A DNA stretch of 64,000 nucleotides from Competibacter_A sp037045535 (lineage in GTDB: Bacteria; Pseudomonadota; Gammaproteobacteria; Competibacterales; Competibacteraceae): NCBI GenBank assembly GCA_037045535.1, contig JBAOHI010000073.1, forward strand, positions 558,001 to 622,000, written 5' to 3'. The position numbers and the translations under genes were made by a program. Under the pieces are notes generated by a model that did no database searches, had not been told where the DNA came from, and saw nothing but the letters and a program-made list of their open reading frames with translations. Shown one piece after another: positions 1 to 9,686 of the stretch; position 1 is the first letter of the stretch, and the number at the start of each line of letters is the position of its first letter.

Positions 1-121
1 CACCATAAACATGCCAGAGCCGACTTTTCATGGCGTGGCATCGCTTCCCTTTTCACTAAAGATAGCTGAATTTTAGCACCGCCCCCGCTCGCGGCTAAAG
101 CCATTGAGTAGGGCACATCGC

Positions 122-1369
122 TCAGCTCGCCGTCTCGCCGGGCATGGCTCGCTCCGCCGACCGAACACCGGGCAGGAACAGGAAAACGAGTGTGATGACC
201 GCCCCCAGGATTCCAGCGCCAATCAGGGTGGGCCTAGCGCCCGCGAATTCAGCGATCGGGCCAGCCACTGCGTATGACACCGGGACCAAGCCGATCGAAA
301 CAAACCAGTCGACGCTCGAAACACGCCCGAGCAGTCGCGGGGGCACAAGCAACTGCTTCGTGGTGATCCATACGATTAGACCGGCGCTTTCGCACAAGTT
401 GAAAGCAAAGCAGGCCAGCATCGCCTGCCACGGCGCCCGCGCGAGGCCATAGCCGGCTACCATCAGCGTCGCGAGGCTCCAAGCAATGTAAATGAAGGTC
501 ATGTTGCGCGCCGGCAGCCCGCGTTGCGCCATGATCAAGGCAGCGACGACGGCGCCGATCCCCCCTGCCGCCAGCACCATCCCGAGATCGCCGGCACCTC
601 CCTCCAATTCATTCTTCACGATGTAGGGCAACAGCACTTCCGAGGGACCCAGGAATATCAGATAAGCGAGGGTAGCAGCCAAAAACGTTCCCCATAACCA
701 CGCCCGGGAACGGACAAACAGCAAGCCCTCCCGAATCTCTGTCCATAAAGTCAAGCCTTCGGCGCTTTCGCTTTGCCCCGGCTGCCGCCCAATCCTGCCG
801 AGCCGGATGAGACAGGCGACTGAAACCGCGAAGGTCGCTGCATCGACGATGAACGCCCAACCAACCCCGACGCTGGCGATAATCCACCCCCCCAGCGCTG
901 GACCGAGCAGCCGCGCTGCCGTCGGACGTACGAATTGATCGAGGGAATTCGCCTGGGGTAACCATTCCGTGGGAACCAGTTCGGGCACAACCGCATCAAA
1001 GGCGGGCCCAAAGAACGCGGAACCCGCCCCATAGCAGGCGGCGATCACCGCCATGTGCCAGATTTCGAGCATCCCCCCCAAGGACAGGAGGCCCATGACA
1101 GCTAGCGCCACACCCCGGATGAGGTCCGCACCGAGCATAACCCGGCGCCGATCAAAACGGTCGCTGATCGCCCCTCCGAACAGCAGGAGTATCAACTGCG
1201 GGATCGACATCGCCATCATGGTGATCCCGAGTGCGGTCGGCGTGTTGGACAACTCATAGACCTGCCAGGCGATAGCCACCAAGGTCACGCCGTCACCGAC
1301 CAGCGAAACCGTCATTCCGGTCCAAAGGAGCCGGAACTCGCGAAGCCGGAGTGGCGCGAGGATCTTCAT
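122..1369 (-). CDS. MFS transporter, EntS/MFS_3-like exporter
   Basis: This is a 415-residue inner-membrane protein with about twelve hydrophobic segments. The loop after the second segment carries the major-facilitator motif A (GGAISDRFDRRRV, about residues 65-77), which marks the family clearly. Length and layout fit the MFS_3 / enterobactin-exporter-like group of drug and siderophore exporters. It lies 82 bp downstream of, and in the same direction as, a PLP-dependent synthase of the alpha-oxoamine synthase type. Synthesis and export of one small molecule is therefore a fair inference, but the substrate cannot be read from the sequence. The ATG at 1369 has only a weak ribosome binding site. 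The 121 bases between this gene and the window edge show no gene. Confidence 0.85.
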   Translation of the reverse strand: MKILAPLRLREFRLLWTGMTVSLVGDGVTLVAIAWQVYELSNTPTALGITMMAMSIPQLILLLFGGAISDRFDRRRVMLGADLIRGVALAVMGLLSLGGMLEIWHMAVIAACYGAGSAFFGPAFDAVVPELVPTEWLPQANSLDQFVRPTAARLLGPALGGWIIASVGVGWAFIVDAATFAVSVACLIRLGRIGRQPGQSESAEGLTLWTEIREGLLFVRSRAWLWGTFLAATLAYLIFLGPSEVLLPYIVKNELEGGAGDLGMVLAAGGIGAVVAALIMAQRGLPARNMTFIYIAWSLATLMVAGYGLARAPWQAMLACFAFNLCESAGLIVWITTKQLLVPPRLLGRVSSVDWFVSIGLVPVSYAVAGPIAEFAGARPTLIGAGILGAVITLVFLFLPGVRSAERAMPGETAS

Positions 1370-1451
1370 CCGTGATAACGCCTCGCACGATACCCGATTT
1401 CCCGATTCTCTCCTTGCCTTGTATGCGCCGCCACGCTCGATGGACCTATAT

Positions 1452-2787
1452 CTACGCGGATGCTTGCTGTAGAGCGAACTGCTCGCGCAAGGCGGCGAGT
1501 ACCTTGATCAAGTGATCGACTTGCGCATCTGAATTGGCCGCCGTAACCTGAACGCGGAATCCAACTTCATGTTTCGGAACCAGTGGAAACGCCGCCATTG
1601 TCAAATAGATGCCCCGCTCGAACAGGAACCGGCCCGCTGGATCGATCTCCTGGTGGTCGACCAAGGAGAATCTCGATGATGGGAAGCCCCGATTCATTGG
1701 GAGTCTTGATGCCGAGGTCGCGGAGCGCGCCCAGAATGCGCGCGGTCTTTCGCCATATATCGGCACGATACTGGTCGCCACGCTTGCGGTTGACCATCAA
1801 CCCTACCTGGGTCGATGCGAGCGACGCGACCGGCGACGGGCCAGAGTAGAGGTAAGGCGGGGCAAGCACTTTGAGGGCTTCCTTCAATTGGGTCGGCAGG
1901 GCCAAAAACGCCAGCAGGGACGAGTAGGCCTTCGATAGCCCCCCTACCAGTACAGCCTTGTCATAAGAAACGTTTTGATGCCGAAATAAGCTGTTACCCT
2001 TTACCCCATAAGGACAAGGCTCGTCGGGCGAGCGCTCGCCGATCACTCCGAATCCATGAGCATCATCCACATAAAGCAAGGCATCGTACTCCTGCGCGAT
2101 GCGCTCGAATGCCGCAAGGTCAGGAGCGTTGCCGGTCATCGAGTTGACCCCGTCCAAGGCGATCAGCCATGGCTTTGCGGGTTCCAGGATGCGAATCATC
2201 TCTTCGAGATGCTCGTGATCGTTATGCCGGAAGCGGAACACGGTCGCACCATAACCGGCGGCCACCATCGCACCGTCGTAGATCGTCTTGTGCGCGCGGC
2301 CATCGAGAAAGATCGTCCCCTGGCCAGCCAGCACTGGAATCACAGACATGTGAATTTGCGTGATTGTTGGCAGCAGCAACACATCCTCGCAACCCAGCAA
2401 CGCGACCATTTCCTCTTCGATCTCGGCATACAATCGGGGATTCCCGAGTAGCCGGGACCAGGACGGGTGGGTGCCCCAACGCGCGAGATAGTCTGGAATC
2501 GCGGCGATGATCTCTTCATCGAGATCAAACCCCAAGTAGTTGCACGACGCCCAATCGGTTAGCCAGCGATCACCGATTCGGATTTCCCGGCCGCGCTGTT
2601 CGTCGATTACAGCGTCCAACATCGGGTGCGAAGCTTTTAAATGGGCCAGATCTTCGACGGTTGCGGCCCATCGCTCCAACCATTGATCGCGCGAACGACG
2701 ACCTCTTGGAACAACTTTAAGGGGGATGTCGGTCTCCCGTCGATGTATGTACGAAGAGGATCTCTGATGAGAAGCATTCGCTGACAT
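1452..2787 (-). CDS. Alpha-oxoamine synthase-like PLP enzyme, frameshifted near C-terminus
   Basis: A fold-type I PLP enzyme of the AONS/KBL/serine palmitoyltransferase/CqsA group. Visible marks are the cofactor-stacking region (TITQIHMSV), the aspartate-histidine motif (VDDAHGFGVIG) and the PLP lysine (VGGLSKAYSS). These enzymes condense an amino acid with an acyl-CoA and release CO2. The main frame runs into unrelated sequence after the motif LPIIEILL. The expected C-terminus (VDHQEIDPAGRFLFERGIY and on) continues in the next frame to a stop at 1452, so one base is extra at the CC of 1661-1662. Joined, the protein has about 445 residues. The ATG at 2787 is preferred because AAGGTGGTG precedes it; GTG codons just upstream are alternatives. 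The exact product is unknown. Homology to autoinducer synthases is possible but not shown. Confidence 0.75.
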
Positions 2788-3125
2788 ATTCACCACCTTA
2801 ATTTAGATTCTAAAATTCCCCCAGATCCAACAGAATGGATAATCTCCCAACTCAGTACTGGGTAGACCCAAGCTGCCTAGATTTGGTGGTCGACTTTTAA
2901 AATCTCTGCCTTCAGCATCTACAACATAATTTGTAATATAGCGGACCATCATCACCTTCGTCTATTGCGAGAAGGCATTAATATTTTATGCGTGATACAC
3001 TTTCGTTTATGCGATCCACACGGATCGTTCAGACATAGAGCAGGCGTTGTTCTAAAAAGCAAGTGAATTTCAGTTGATAGCGGTCTTGGAGACGAACAAG
3101 CTGAGGAAAACGATTTTCCCTCGAC
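2788..3125. other. AT-rich intergenic region upstream of the PLP synthase
   Basis: No gene is seen here. The stretch is clearly richer in A+T than its surroundings and separates the end of the leftward aminotransferase from the start of the leftward synthase gene, so it should hold the promoter of the latter. Two inverted repeats are visible. One is ggaaaacgattttcc at 3105-3119, directly after the aminotransferase stop, and may be a weak terminator hairpin. The other is CGATCC-acac-GGATCG at 3012-3027, which could be an operator or a hairpin. No clear -35/-10 pair was assigned. Confidence 0.5.
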
Positions 3126-4301
3126 TTATCGCGACAACGCCCGCCGCAAACGCTCCACACCCTCGGCTAAGACCGGGATAGCGTTAGTGTAGGCGAACCG
3201 AACATGGCGCTGAGGCAAATGATTGCCAAAATCGATGCCTGGCGTGATAGCGACACCGGTTTGCTCCAGCAATCGCAAGGTAAAATCGTAGCTGTCGTCC
3301 GTGAAGCGACTACAGTCCGCGTAGAGATAGAAAGCACCGTCGGGAGCAACCGGGATATCGAAACCCAGCTCGCGCAATGCCGGTAACAGAAAATCCCGCC
3401 GCGCCTGGAATTCCCGCCGCCGCTCTTCGAAAATAGCTCGCGTTTCCGGGGTAAACGCCGCCAATGCTGCGTATTGCGCCGGGGTGGACGCCGCTAGAAA
3501 CAGGTTTTGCGCCAGTTTTTCAGCGTCGCCCACGCAGTCGTCGGGCGCCGCCAGCCAACCCAAGCGCCAGCCGGTCATGCCGTAATATTTGCTGAAACTG
3601 TTAACCACCAGCACCCGGTTGGAATACGCCAGCGCGGTCCGCAGGGGCACGCCGCCGTAAACCAGCCCATGATAAATTTCATCCATGATCACTCGTCCGC
3701 CATATCCCTCGACTGTCGAAATGATCGCTGCCAATACGTCGGGCGCGATGACCGTGCCCGTGGGATTGGCCGGCGAGGCCAGCAGCACTGCCGCTGTCCG
3801 CTCGTCCCAATACTGCTCTATTAACTCGGCGGTCAGCTGGTAACCGGTTTCCGGACCAACCGGGATTCCAACGGCCCGACCGTCTACCAGCCGCACGAAA
3901 TGCCGGTTACAGGGGTATCCAGGATCAGCCAGCAACACCCGATCACCCGGGTTGACCAGAATCGCCGTCGCCAGTTGCAAAGCGCCTGAAGCGCCAGGCG
4001 TGACCAGAATACGGCTGGCTGGGATTTCGACACCCTGGCTTTCTCGATAGTGCGCGCTGATCGCCTGTCGCAGCTCCGGCAAACCGGCGGCAGGGGTGTA
4101 ACGCGTGCGGCCTTCCGCCAGTGTCTGTTGGCCGGCCGCTACGATCGGTGCGGCGGTCGGAAAGTCGGGCTCGCCGATTTCCATATGGACGATGGTATGG
4201 CCTGCCGCTTCCAGCTCCTTGGCGCGGGCCAACAGTGCCATGACGTGAAACGGCGCAATATCCGCCATTCGCCGAGCGAGCGCACGGAAGCGGCGGGTCA
4301 C
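3126..4301 (-). CDS. Class I/II pyridoxal phosphate aminotransferase
   Basis: A 391-residue fold-type I aminotransferase. It shows the N-terminal substrate-binding segment (HMEIGEPDFPTAAP), the asparagine motif SPANPTGT, the aspartate that holds the PLP ring (VIMDEIYHG), the PLP lysine (NSFSKYYGMTGWRLGW) and the carboxylate-binding arginine near the C-terminus (HVRFAYTN). It resembles the AspC-like and alanine/aromatic-type aminotransferases of subfamily I-gamma. The amino acid specificity cannot be told. The ATG overlaps the pilU stop by four bases (ATGA), so it is probably the last gene of a sthA-pilU-aminotransferase operon. Confidence 0.85.
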   Translation of the reverse strand: MTRRFRALARRMADIAPFHVMALLARAKELEAAGHTIVHMEIGEPDFPTAAPIVAAGQQTLAEGRTRYTPAAGLPELRQAISAHYRESQGVEIPASRILVTPGASGALQLATAILVNPGDRVLLADPGYPCNRHFVRLVDGRAVGIPVGPETGYQLTAELIEQYWDERTAAVLLASPANPTGTVIAPDVLAAIISTVEGYGGRVIMDEIYHGLVYGGVPLRTALAYSNRVLVVNSFSKYYGMTGWRLGWLAAPDDCVGDAEKLAQNLFLAASTPAQYAALAAFTPETRAIFEERRREFQARRDFLLPALRELGFDIPVAPDGAFYLYADCSRFTDDSYDFTLRLLEQTGVAITPGIDFGNHLPQRHVRFAYTNAIPVLAEGVERLRRALSR

Positions 4302-5443
4302 AGGGTTCGTCCCCGATTGGTCTCCTCGTCGCGGATGGTTAAATCGATCGGGCTCGGTGCTTTGCCGCTGGTACCGACTCCTGTGCCTTCAGACAGCCGG
4401 ATCTGCAAACCGACATTATTCTTGGAATCGGCATTCTTGATGGCTTCGTCCCGGGAAATCTTGCCCTCCTTGTACAGCTTGAACAGCGACTGATCGAAGG
4501 TGATCATCCCCGATTCGGTCGCTTGTTCCATGGCATCCTTGACGTAGTCAATTTTGCCTTTTTGAACCAGATCGGAGATATAGGGGGTATTCAGCAACAC
4601 TTCCACCGCCGGCACCAAGCCACCATTGACAGCGCGCACCAAGCGCTGCGAAATGATGGCACGCAGGTTCAGCGACAAATCCATGAGCAACTGGGGTCGG
4701 GCATCCTCGGGAAAGAAGTTGACGATGCGCTCCAAGGCGCCATTGGCGTTGTTGGCATGCAGGGTGGATAGCACCAGATGGCCCGTCTCGGAAAAGGTCA
4801 GCACATATTTCATCACGTCGCGCTCGCGGACCTCGCCCACCAGGATCACATCCGGTGCTTCACGCATGGCGCTGCGCAAGGCATTCTCGTAAGAATGGGT
4901 ATCAATGCCGATCTCGCGCTGGGCAACCACCGATTTCTTGTGTTGGTGAGTGAATTCGATCGGATCCTCGACCGTGATGATGTGGCCCGGCGCGCTGGAG
5001 TTGCGATGGTCGACCATTGCCGCCAGCGTGGTGGACTTACCAGACCCGGTAGCGCCTACCAACAGGATCAAGCCGCGCTTTTCCATCACCAGTTGCCGCA
5101 GTAACGGCGGCAAACCCAACTCCTCCACCTGCGGGATGTCGCCCTTGATGAACCGGATCACCATGGACACCTCGCCCCGCTGCCTGAACACATTGGCGCG
5201 GAACCGACCGACACCATGCAGCGGAATGGCGAAGTTCAGCTCCCATTCGTGCTCGAAATCCTTGATCTGGTCATCCTTCATAACCGAGTAACTGATCTCG
5301 CGCACCTGGCCCGGCCCGAGCACCTTATTGCCAATCGGGCGCACCACGCCACCGATTTTGATGTTTACTGGTGCTCCGACGTGAAAGAACAGGTCGGAAG
5401 CATTCTTGTCGACCATCAGTTTGAGATACGGAGTGATGTCCAT
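4298..5443 (-). CDS. pilU: Type IV pilus retraction ATPase PilU
   Basis: A 381-residue hexameric secretion-superfamily ATPase that helps PilT depolymerise type IV pili during twitching motility. It acts at the cytoplasmic face of the inner membrane. Visible marks are the Walker A motif (GATGSGKSTT, about residue 130), the Asp box (ITVEDPIEF), the Walker B region (VILVGEVRERD) and the His box (GHLVLSTLHANNA). The length, the start MDITPYLKLMVDKNASDLFF and the C-terminal extension after DQSLFKLYKEG favour PilU over PilT. It sits 12 bp downstream of sthA, with an overlapping aminotransferase gene after it. pilT is not in the window. Confidence 0.93.
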   Translation of the reverse strand: MDITPYLKLMVDKNASDLFFHVGAPVNIKIGGVVRPIGNKVLGPGQVREISYSVMKDDQIKDFEHEWELNFAIPLHGVGRFRANVFRQRGEVSMVIRFIKGDIPQVEELGLPPLLRQLVMEKRGLILLVGATGSGKSTTLAAMVDHRNSSAPGHIITVEDPIEFTHQHKKSVVAQREIGIDTHSYENALRSAMREAPDVILVGEVRERDVMKYVLTFSETGHLVLSTLHANNANGALERIVNFFPEDARPQLLMDLSLNLRAIISQRLVRAVNGGLVPAVEVLLNTPYISDLVQKGKIDYVKDAMEQATESGMITFDQSLFKLYKEGKISRDEAIKNADSKNNVGLQIRLSEGTGVGTSGKAPSPIDLTIRDEETNRGRTL

Positions 5444-5455
5444 GTGGGTTCCCTC

Positions 5456-6859
5456 TTAGGCGAGCCGATTCAGGCCATTCAACGCCGCGACTCGGTAAGC
5501 CTCGGCCATGGTCGGGTAATTGAACGTGGTGTTGACAAAATATTGAACGTTGTTGGCCACGCCCCGTTGGGCCATGATCGCCTGACCGATGTGGACAATC
5601 TCGGCGGCTTGATCGCCGAAACAGTGGATGCCGAGGATTTCCAGGCTATCGCGGTGAAACAGCAGCTTGAGCATTCCCACGGTACGGCCGGTGATCTGGG
5701 CGCGCGCCAAGCTTTTGAAGTAGGCGTGACCCACCTCGTAGGGCACCCGAGCCTCGGTCAATTCGCGTTCGGTACGACCGACCGAACTGATTTCCGGAGA
5801 AGTGTAGATACCGGTCGGAATGTAATCCACCAGATGATGGTCGCAAGTTCCATGGATCAGATGGGTGGCGGCAAAGCGGCCCTGGTCGTAAGCGGCGCTG
5901 GCCAGGCTGGGGTAGCCGATCACATCGCCCACGGCATAGACGTGAGGCAGGGCGGTACGATAGTTCTCGTCCACCTTGATTTGGCCGCGACTGTTGGGCG
6001 TGATGCCCAACTCCTCCAGCCCCATGTTTTGGGTGTTACCGGTGCGGCCATTAGCCCAGAGCAGCGCGTCGGCCTTAATTCGCTTGCCGGATTTCAGATC
6101 CAGCAGCATGCCATCCGGCAGCCCCTCCACCCGTTCGTATTCTTCGTTGTGGCGGATCATCACGCCTTGATCGCGCAGGTGATAGCTGAGCGCATGGGCG
6201 ATTTCATCATCGAGGAAGGACAGCAGTTGTGAGCGGGTATCGACCAGATCCACCTTGCAACCCATGTTACGGAAGATACTCGCGTACTCGCAGCCGATCA
6301 CCCCCGCGCCGTAGACGACGATGGAGCGCGGTGTGCTGGTCGTGCTGAGGATGGTGTCACTGTCAAAGATACGCGGATGGTTGAAATCGATGTCGCGTGG
6401 CCGGAACGGATGCGAGCCAGAGGCGATGATAAAGGCATCAGCGGTCAGAACAGTGGGTTCGATACTGGTATCGGCACGAACTTCGATAGTGTGGGCGTCG
6501 AGAAAGCGGGCATGACCGTGCAAGAGCCTGACCCGGTTGCGCTCGTAGAAGTCCCGCCGCATGGCGGTCTGGCGCGCAATGACTGATTCGGCGGAACGCA
6601 GCAGGTCGGGATAAGACAGCCGCAGCGCGGAACCGAGCGCGCTGCGAAACGCTAGGCTGGTGTTGAACTCCAGCATGCGGTTGATCGCATGGCGTAGCGC
6701 CTTGGACGGAATGGTACCCCAATGGGTGCAGCCACCACCGACCAAGTGGTATTTTTCGATGACCGCCACCGACTTGCCCTCCTTAGCGGCCTTCATGGCG
6801 GCCCCTTCCCCTCCTGGACCGGTACCAATTACGATAATGTCGTACTTCTGATCGTTCAT
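5456..6859 (-). CDS. sthA: Soluble pyridine nucleotide transhydrogenase SthA
   Basis: A 467-residue FAD flavoprotein that transfers hydride between NADPH and NAD+ in the cytoplasm and mainly reoxidises excess NADPH. The N-terminal FAD-binding Rossmann motif is IGTGPGGEGAAMKAAK. It is followed by GGGCTHWGTIPSKALRH, where the second redox cysteine of the disulfide reductase family is replaced by Thr. That change is a hallmark of SthA and separates it from lipoamide dehydrogenase. The central NAD(P) motif is VYGAGVIGCEYASIF and the second FAD motif is HVYAVGDVIGYPSLAS. The length matches the E. coli enzyme (466). It is the first gene of the leftward operon with pilU. Confidence 0.95.
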   Translation of the reverse strand: MNDQKYDIIVIGTGPGGEGAAMKAAKEGKSVAVIEKYHLVGGGCTHWGTIPSKALRHAINRMLEFNTSLAFRSALGSALRLSYPDLLRSAESVIARQTAMRRDFYERNRVRLLHGHARFLDAHTIEVRADTSIEPTVLTADAFIIASGSHPFRPRDIDFNHPRIFDSDTILSTTSTPRSIVVYGAGVIGCEYASIFRNMGCKVDLVDTRSQLLSFLDDEIAHALSYHLRDQGVMIRHNEEYERVEGLPDGMLLDLKSGKRIKADALLWANGRTGNTQNMGLEELGITPNSRGQIKVDENYRTALPHVYAVGDVIGYPSLASAAYDQGRFAATHLIHGTCDHHLVDYIPTGIYTSPEISSVGRTERELTEARVPYEVGHAYFKSLARAQITGRTVGMLKLLFHRDSLEILGIHCFGDQAAEIVHIGQAIMAQRGVANNVQYFVNTTFNYPTMAEAYRVAALNGLNRLA

Positions 6860-7344
6860 TTTCGCACTCGTCTTTGGATTTGTTGGGGAACTAGACCACC
6901 CTTAGCTACATCCCTCATCCTCAAAAACAGTATATATTTTTTACAATACCAGCTAAAGCCGATTAGCGACCGAACACCCACGCGAAAGGCGACTGATGGC
7001 GGAGTGGCTCCGACACACTGGACAACGCTCAAAATATAGCGCGGAACCTGCGGGTGGGGTTGACGCCACCGATCCATCGGGTTGTTCGCCGAGCAACTTC
7101 GCCGGGCTATGACCACGTCAAGCGAACCCAAGCTCCTTGGATTCTCTCAGACACCACACCAAGCCATCAAATTGTATGGCGTTCTTCTGGGCTTGTCGTG
7201 CATGGCACTACGATGTTGCGTCAAACACTCGAATCGGCCTGCGCTTCAACACCTGGTCACGGCAACGGTGCGCTGCCTCGAATCGATCAGCTTGTCGCCA
7301 AACAAACGGTTCATATTTTAAAAGAAATCAGTTATATCAAAATA
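6860..7344. other. Divergent promoter region between sthA and algZ
   Basis: A 485-base gap between two genes that point away from each other. The frames that stay open through it give no recognisable protein. An AT-rich patch around 6920-6955 holds a TATACT-like element on the minus strand and is a plausible start region for sthA. The right half stays open in the frame of the histidine kinase, but its translation resembles no known domain, so the kinase start was placed at 7345. No RNA gene or repeat was recognised. Confidence 0.4.
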
Positions 7345-8439
7345 ATGAGCCCACACATCACGCCATCGTCCTCCTCCAGCCCCTACCGCAACCGGTTTCC
7401 CACATCCGGTTTCCTGCCGGATTTCTGCACCAATCAGGTTGCTTTTGCGTTGATCCTGCTCGCTGAGCTGTTTGCCCTGGTTTTAGCGCTACACGAGATT
7501 GACAAACCCGGCGAGTTCTGGACGCAACTGGCGTTCATCTCGCTTTTCGTGCAATGGGTAGTGCTGGGTGTGGCGGCTGTTTTATGTCTTTGCAAGCATT
7601 GGCTCGGCCGACTGGGCTCGACTGCCGCCACCTTCGCCGTGCTGGGCTTGACACTCCTGATCACTCTGCTGTTTTCAATAGTCGGCTGGTGGTGGTTGGA
7701 ATCACGCCCGGCTCTTTTCGAAGATCTGGGTCCGCTCATTCTCCCGCTCACCCGCAATCTCGCTATCGCCGGCATCGTAACTTTGATTGCCTTGCGCTAT
7801 TTCTACGTTCAGCACCACTGGAAACGGAATGTCGAAGCCGAAGCCCGCGCTCGTCTGCAAGCCTTGCAAGCGCGTATTCACCCCCATTTTCTGTTTAATG
7901 CCCTCAATACCATCGCCAGTCTGATTCACGGCCGACCCGACCAAGCCGAACAAGCCGTCCTCGACTTGGCCGACATGCTGCGTTCAGCGCTCGCCTATCA
8001 GGAGCGGATTACCTTGAAGGCGGAACTCGAACTGACCCGTCGCTACCTCGCCATCGAAAGTTTGCGCCTCGGCGAACGGTTGCGCGTGGATTGGCAGCTG
8101 GATGAGGATTTGCCGCTCGACCTGCCAACCCCCGCCCTGCTGTTGCAACCTCTGGTCGAAAATGCCATCCACCACGGCATCCAGCGGCTGCCGGAAGGCG
8201 GTACCCTGACAATCCGTATCGAGCGGCAACCACGCGCCCTACGCATCACCGTCGCCAACCCACGCCCGTCGGACCGTGTCCCATCCACCGGCCAAGGTAT
8301 CGCTCAACACAATATCCGCCAACGTTTGCGGCTCACCTATAACGCTCCAAATCCGTTGGAAGTCACTGAAACATCAGAACATTACCAGATCACCTTCAGC
8401 ATCCCGCTGGAAGGATACGATTCAACGACTCTCCCCTAA
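7345..8439 (+). CDS. algZ: LytS/AlgZ-type sensor histidine kinase
   Basis: A 364-residue membrane sensor kinase. Four hydrophobic segments cover roughly residues 30-155. They are followed by the His_kinase domain motif ALQARIHPHFLFNALNTIAS with the phosphoacceptor His, and a HATPase_c domain with N-box LLLQPLVENAIHHG and a G-box region around TGQGIAQHN. This layout and length match AlgZ (FimS) of Pseudomonas, which partners AlgR in control of pili and exopolysaccharide. The ATG at 7345 is chosen because coding-like sequence starts there and the size then matches the family; the ribosome binding site is poor. The response regulator gene follows after 64 bp. Confidence 0.8.
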   Translation: MSPHITPSSSSSPYRNRFPTSGFLPDFCTNQVAFALILLAELFALVLALHEIDKPGEFWTQLAFISLFVQWVVLGVAAVLCLCKHWLGRLGSTAATFAVLGLTLLITLLFSIVGWWWLESRPALFEDLGPLILPLTRNLAIAGIVTLIALRYFYVQHHWKRNVEAEARARLQALQARIHPHFLFNALNTIASLIHGRPDQAEQAVLDLADMLRSALAYQERITLKAELELTRRYLAIESLRLGERLRVDWQLDEDLPLDLPTPALLLQPLVENAIHHGIQRLPEGGTLTIRIERQPRALRITVANPRPSDRVPSTGQGIAQHNIRQRLRLTYNAPNPLEVTETSEHYQITFSIPLEGYDSTTLP

Positions 8440-8503
8440 TGGCGCCCAACGAGGCAGTTATATTATTGATGCGGTATCGGATGGATTGATTCAGGATCGA
8501 ACC

Positions 8504-9235
8504 ATGAATGTACTGATCGTTGATGATGAACCGCCTGCCCGCAATCGGCTACGCGACTTGCTCGGTCAGCTTTGCGACTATCATCCTTGCGGCGAAGCAA
8601 GCAATGGCGCTGAGGCCCTGCGGCTGGCGGAAAGTACGCTACCGGATATCGTCCTGCTGGATATTCAGATGCCGGGATTGGACGGCTTGGAAACCGCGCG
8701 GCGGCTTGCAACGCTAGCCCAGCCGCCCGCGATCATCTTCGTCACCGCTTACGGCGAGCATGCGCTGGAAGCCTTCGATGCCCATGCAATCGCCTATCTG
8801 CTAAAACCGATCCGGCTGGAACGGCTGGAACGAGCCCTGGCCAACGCCGGTCGTCTCAATCGCGCCCAACTGACCAGCCTGACGGCCGATCCTCCCGAAG
8901 CAGGCCGCACCCACATCCGCGTCCGCCTTGGCCAGCGCCTGGAACGGATTCCGTTGGCGGACGTCTGCTATTTCCAGGCCGATCAGAAATACGTCACGGT
9001 TCGTCACTGCTATGGAGAAGCGCTGATCGAGGAATCGCTAAAGACACTGGAAGTTGAACTGGGTACGCGGGTGATGCGAGCGCACCGCAACGCTTTAGCG
9101 ATGGCGGCACACGTTGCCGGTCTGGAAAAATCCGCCGATGGCGGCGTTTACCTGATTTTCGACAATATTCCAGACCGGCTGGAAGTCAGTCGGCGTCACC
9201 TACCGATGGTCCGTCAGTTTCTCAAGGATGCCTGA
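8504..9235 (+). CDS. algR: LytTR response regulator, AlgR-like
   Basis: A 243-residue cytoplasmic regulator. The receiver domain begins at once with MNVLIVDDEPPARNRL and contains the acidic pair, the phosphoacceptor region (IVLLDIQMPGLDG) and the switch residues Thr and Lys (FVTAYGEHALEAF, YLLKPI). The C-terminal half is a LytTR DNA-binding domain (CYFQADQKYVTVRH, MRAHRNALA). Size and pairing with the upstream kinase match AlgR (248 residues in Pseudomonas). AlgR homologues bind upstream of exopolysaccharide and type IV pilus genes, but no target site was located here. The ATG at 8504 starts exactly at the receiver fold; longer starts would add unlike sequence. Confidence 0.85.
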   Translation: MNVLIVDDEPPARNRLRDLLGQLCDYHPCGEASNGAEALRLAESTLPDIVLLDIQMPGLDGLETARRLATLAQPPAIIFVTAYGEHALEAFDAHAIAYLLKPIRLERLERALANAGRLNRAQLTSLTADPPEAGRTHIRVRLGQRLERIPLADVCYFQADQKYVTVRHCYGEALIEESLKTLEVELGTRVMRAHRNALAMAAHVAGLEKSADGGVYLIFDNIPDRLEVSRRHLPMVRQFLKDA

Positions 9236-9320
9236 GTCATCCGTACCTCTCCCGCTGCTTGAAAACCGGATCGGGGCAAGCAACAAGGTACGAGATTGCT
9301 GGCGCGGGGGATTGTTGCCC

Positions 9321-9665
9321 TCAACCCGGCGGCCAACCCAGTTCCCGGCCTGCCAGCAGGTGCATGTGGACATGGAACACGATCTGGCCAGCGTCGCGGT
9401 TGCAGTTAATCACCGTCCGGTAACCGTTTTCCGCCACTCCTAGCTCAGTCGCCACCTGCTTGGCGGCTAGATATAGCCGGCCGATCAGCGCTGCGTCCGC
9501 TTCGGTCAGATCGTTGAGGGTAGCGATATGCCGTCGGGGAATGACGAGCAGGTGGACAGGCGCCTCGGGGTTGATGTCCCGGAAAGCCAGCACTTCACCG
9601 TCGTCATAGACTTTAGTGGCAGGAATCTCGCCAGCGGCGATTTTGCAGAAAATACAATCCGTCAT
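9321..9665 (-). CDS. hinT: HIT family nucleotide hydrolase HinT
   Basis: A 114-residue histidine-triad protein of the HINT branch, a cytoplasmic purine nucleoside phosphoramidase. The catalytic triad motif HVHMHLL lies near the C-terminus. The N-terminus has the CIFCKI zinc-type pair typical of this branch and is followed by VLAFRDINPEAPVHLLVIPRRH. It is the last gene of the leftward dnaX-ybaB-recR-hinT group, 21 bp after recR, and converges on algR. Confidence 0.92.
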   Translation of the reverse strand: MTDCIFCKIAAGEIPATKVYDDGEVLAFRDINPEAPVHLLVIPRRHIATLNDLTEADAALIGRLYLAAKQVATELGVAENGYRTVINCNRDAGQIVFHVHMHLLAGRELGWPPG

Positions 9666-9686
9666 GCAATGTGCTCCGCGTAACGC

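Noticed and set aside
5216..6232. 338-residue plus-strand frame across pilU and sthA
   Set aside because: It is antisense to two well-supported genes, with a His/Gln/Asp-rich translation typical of a complementary frame.
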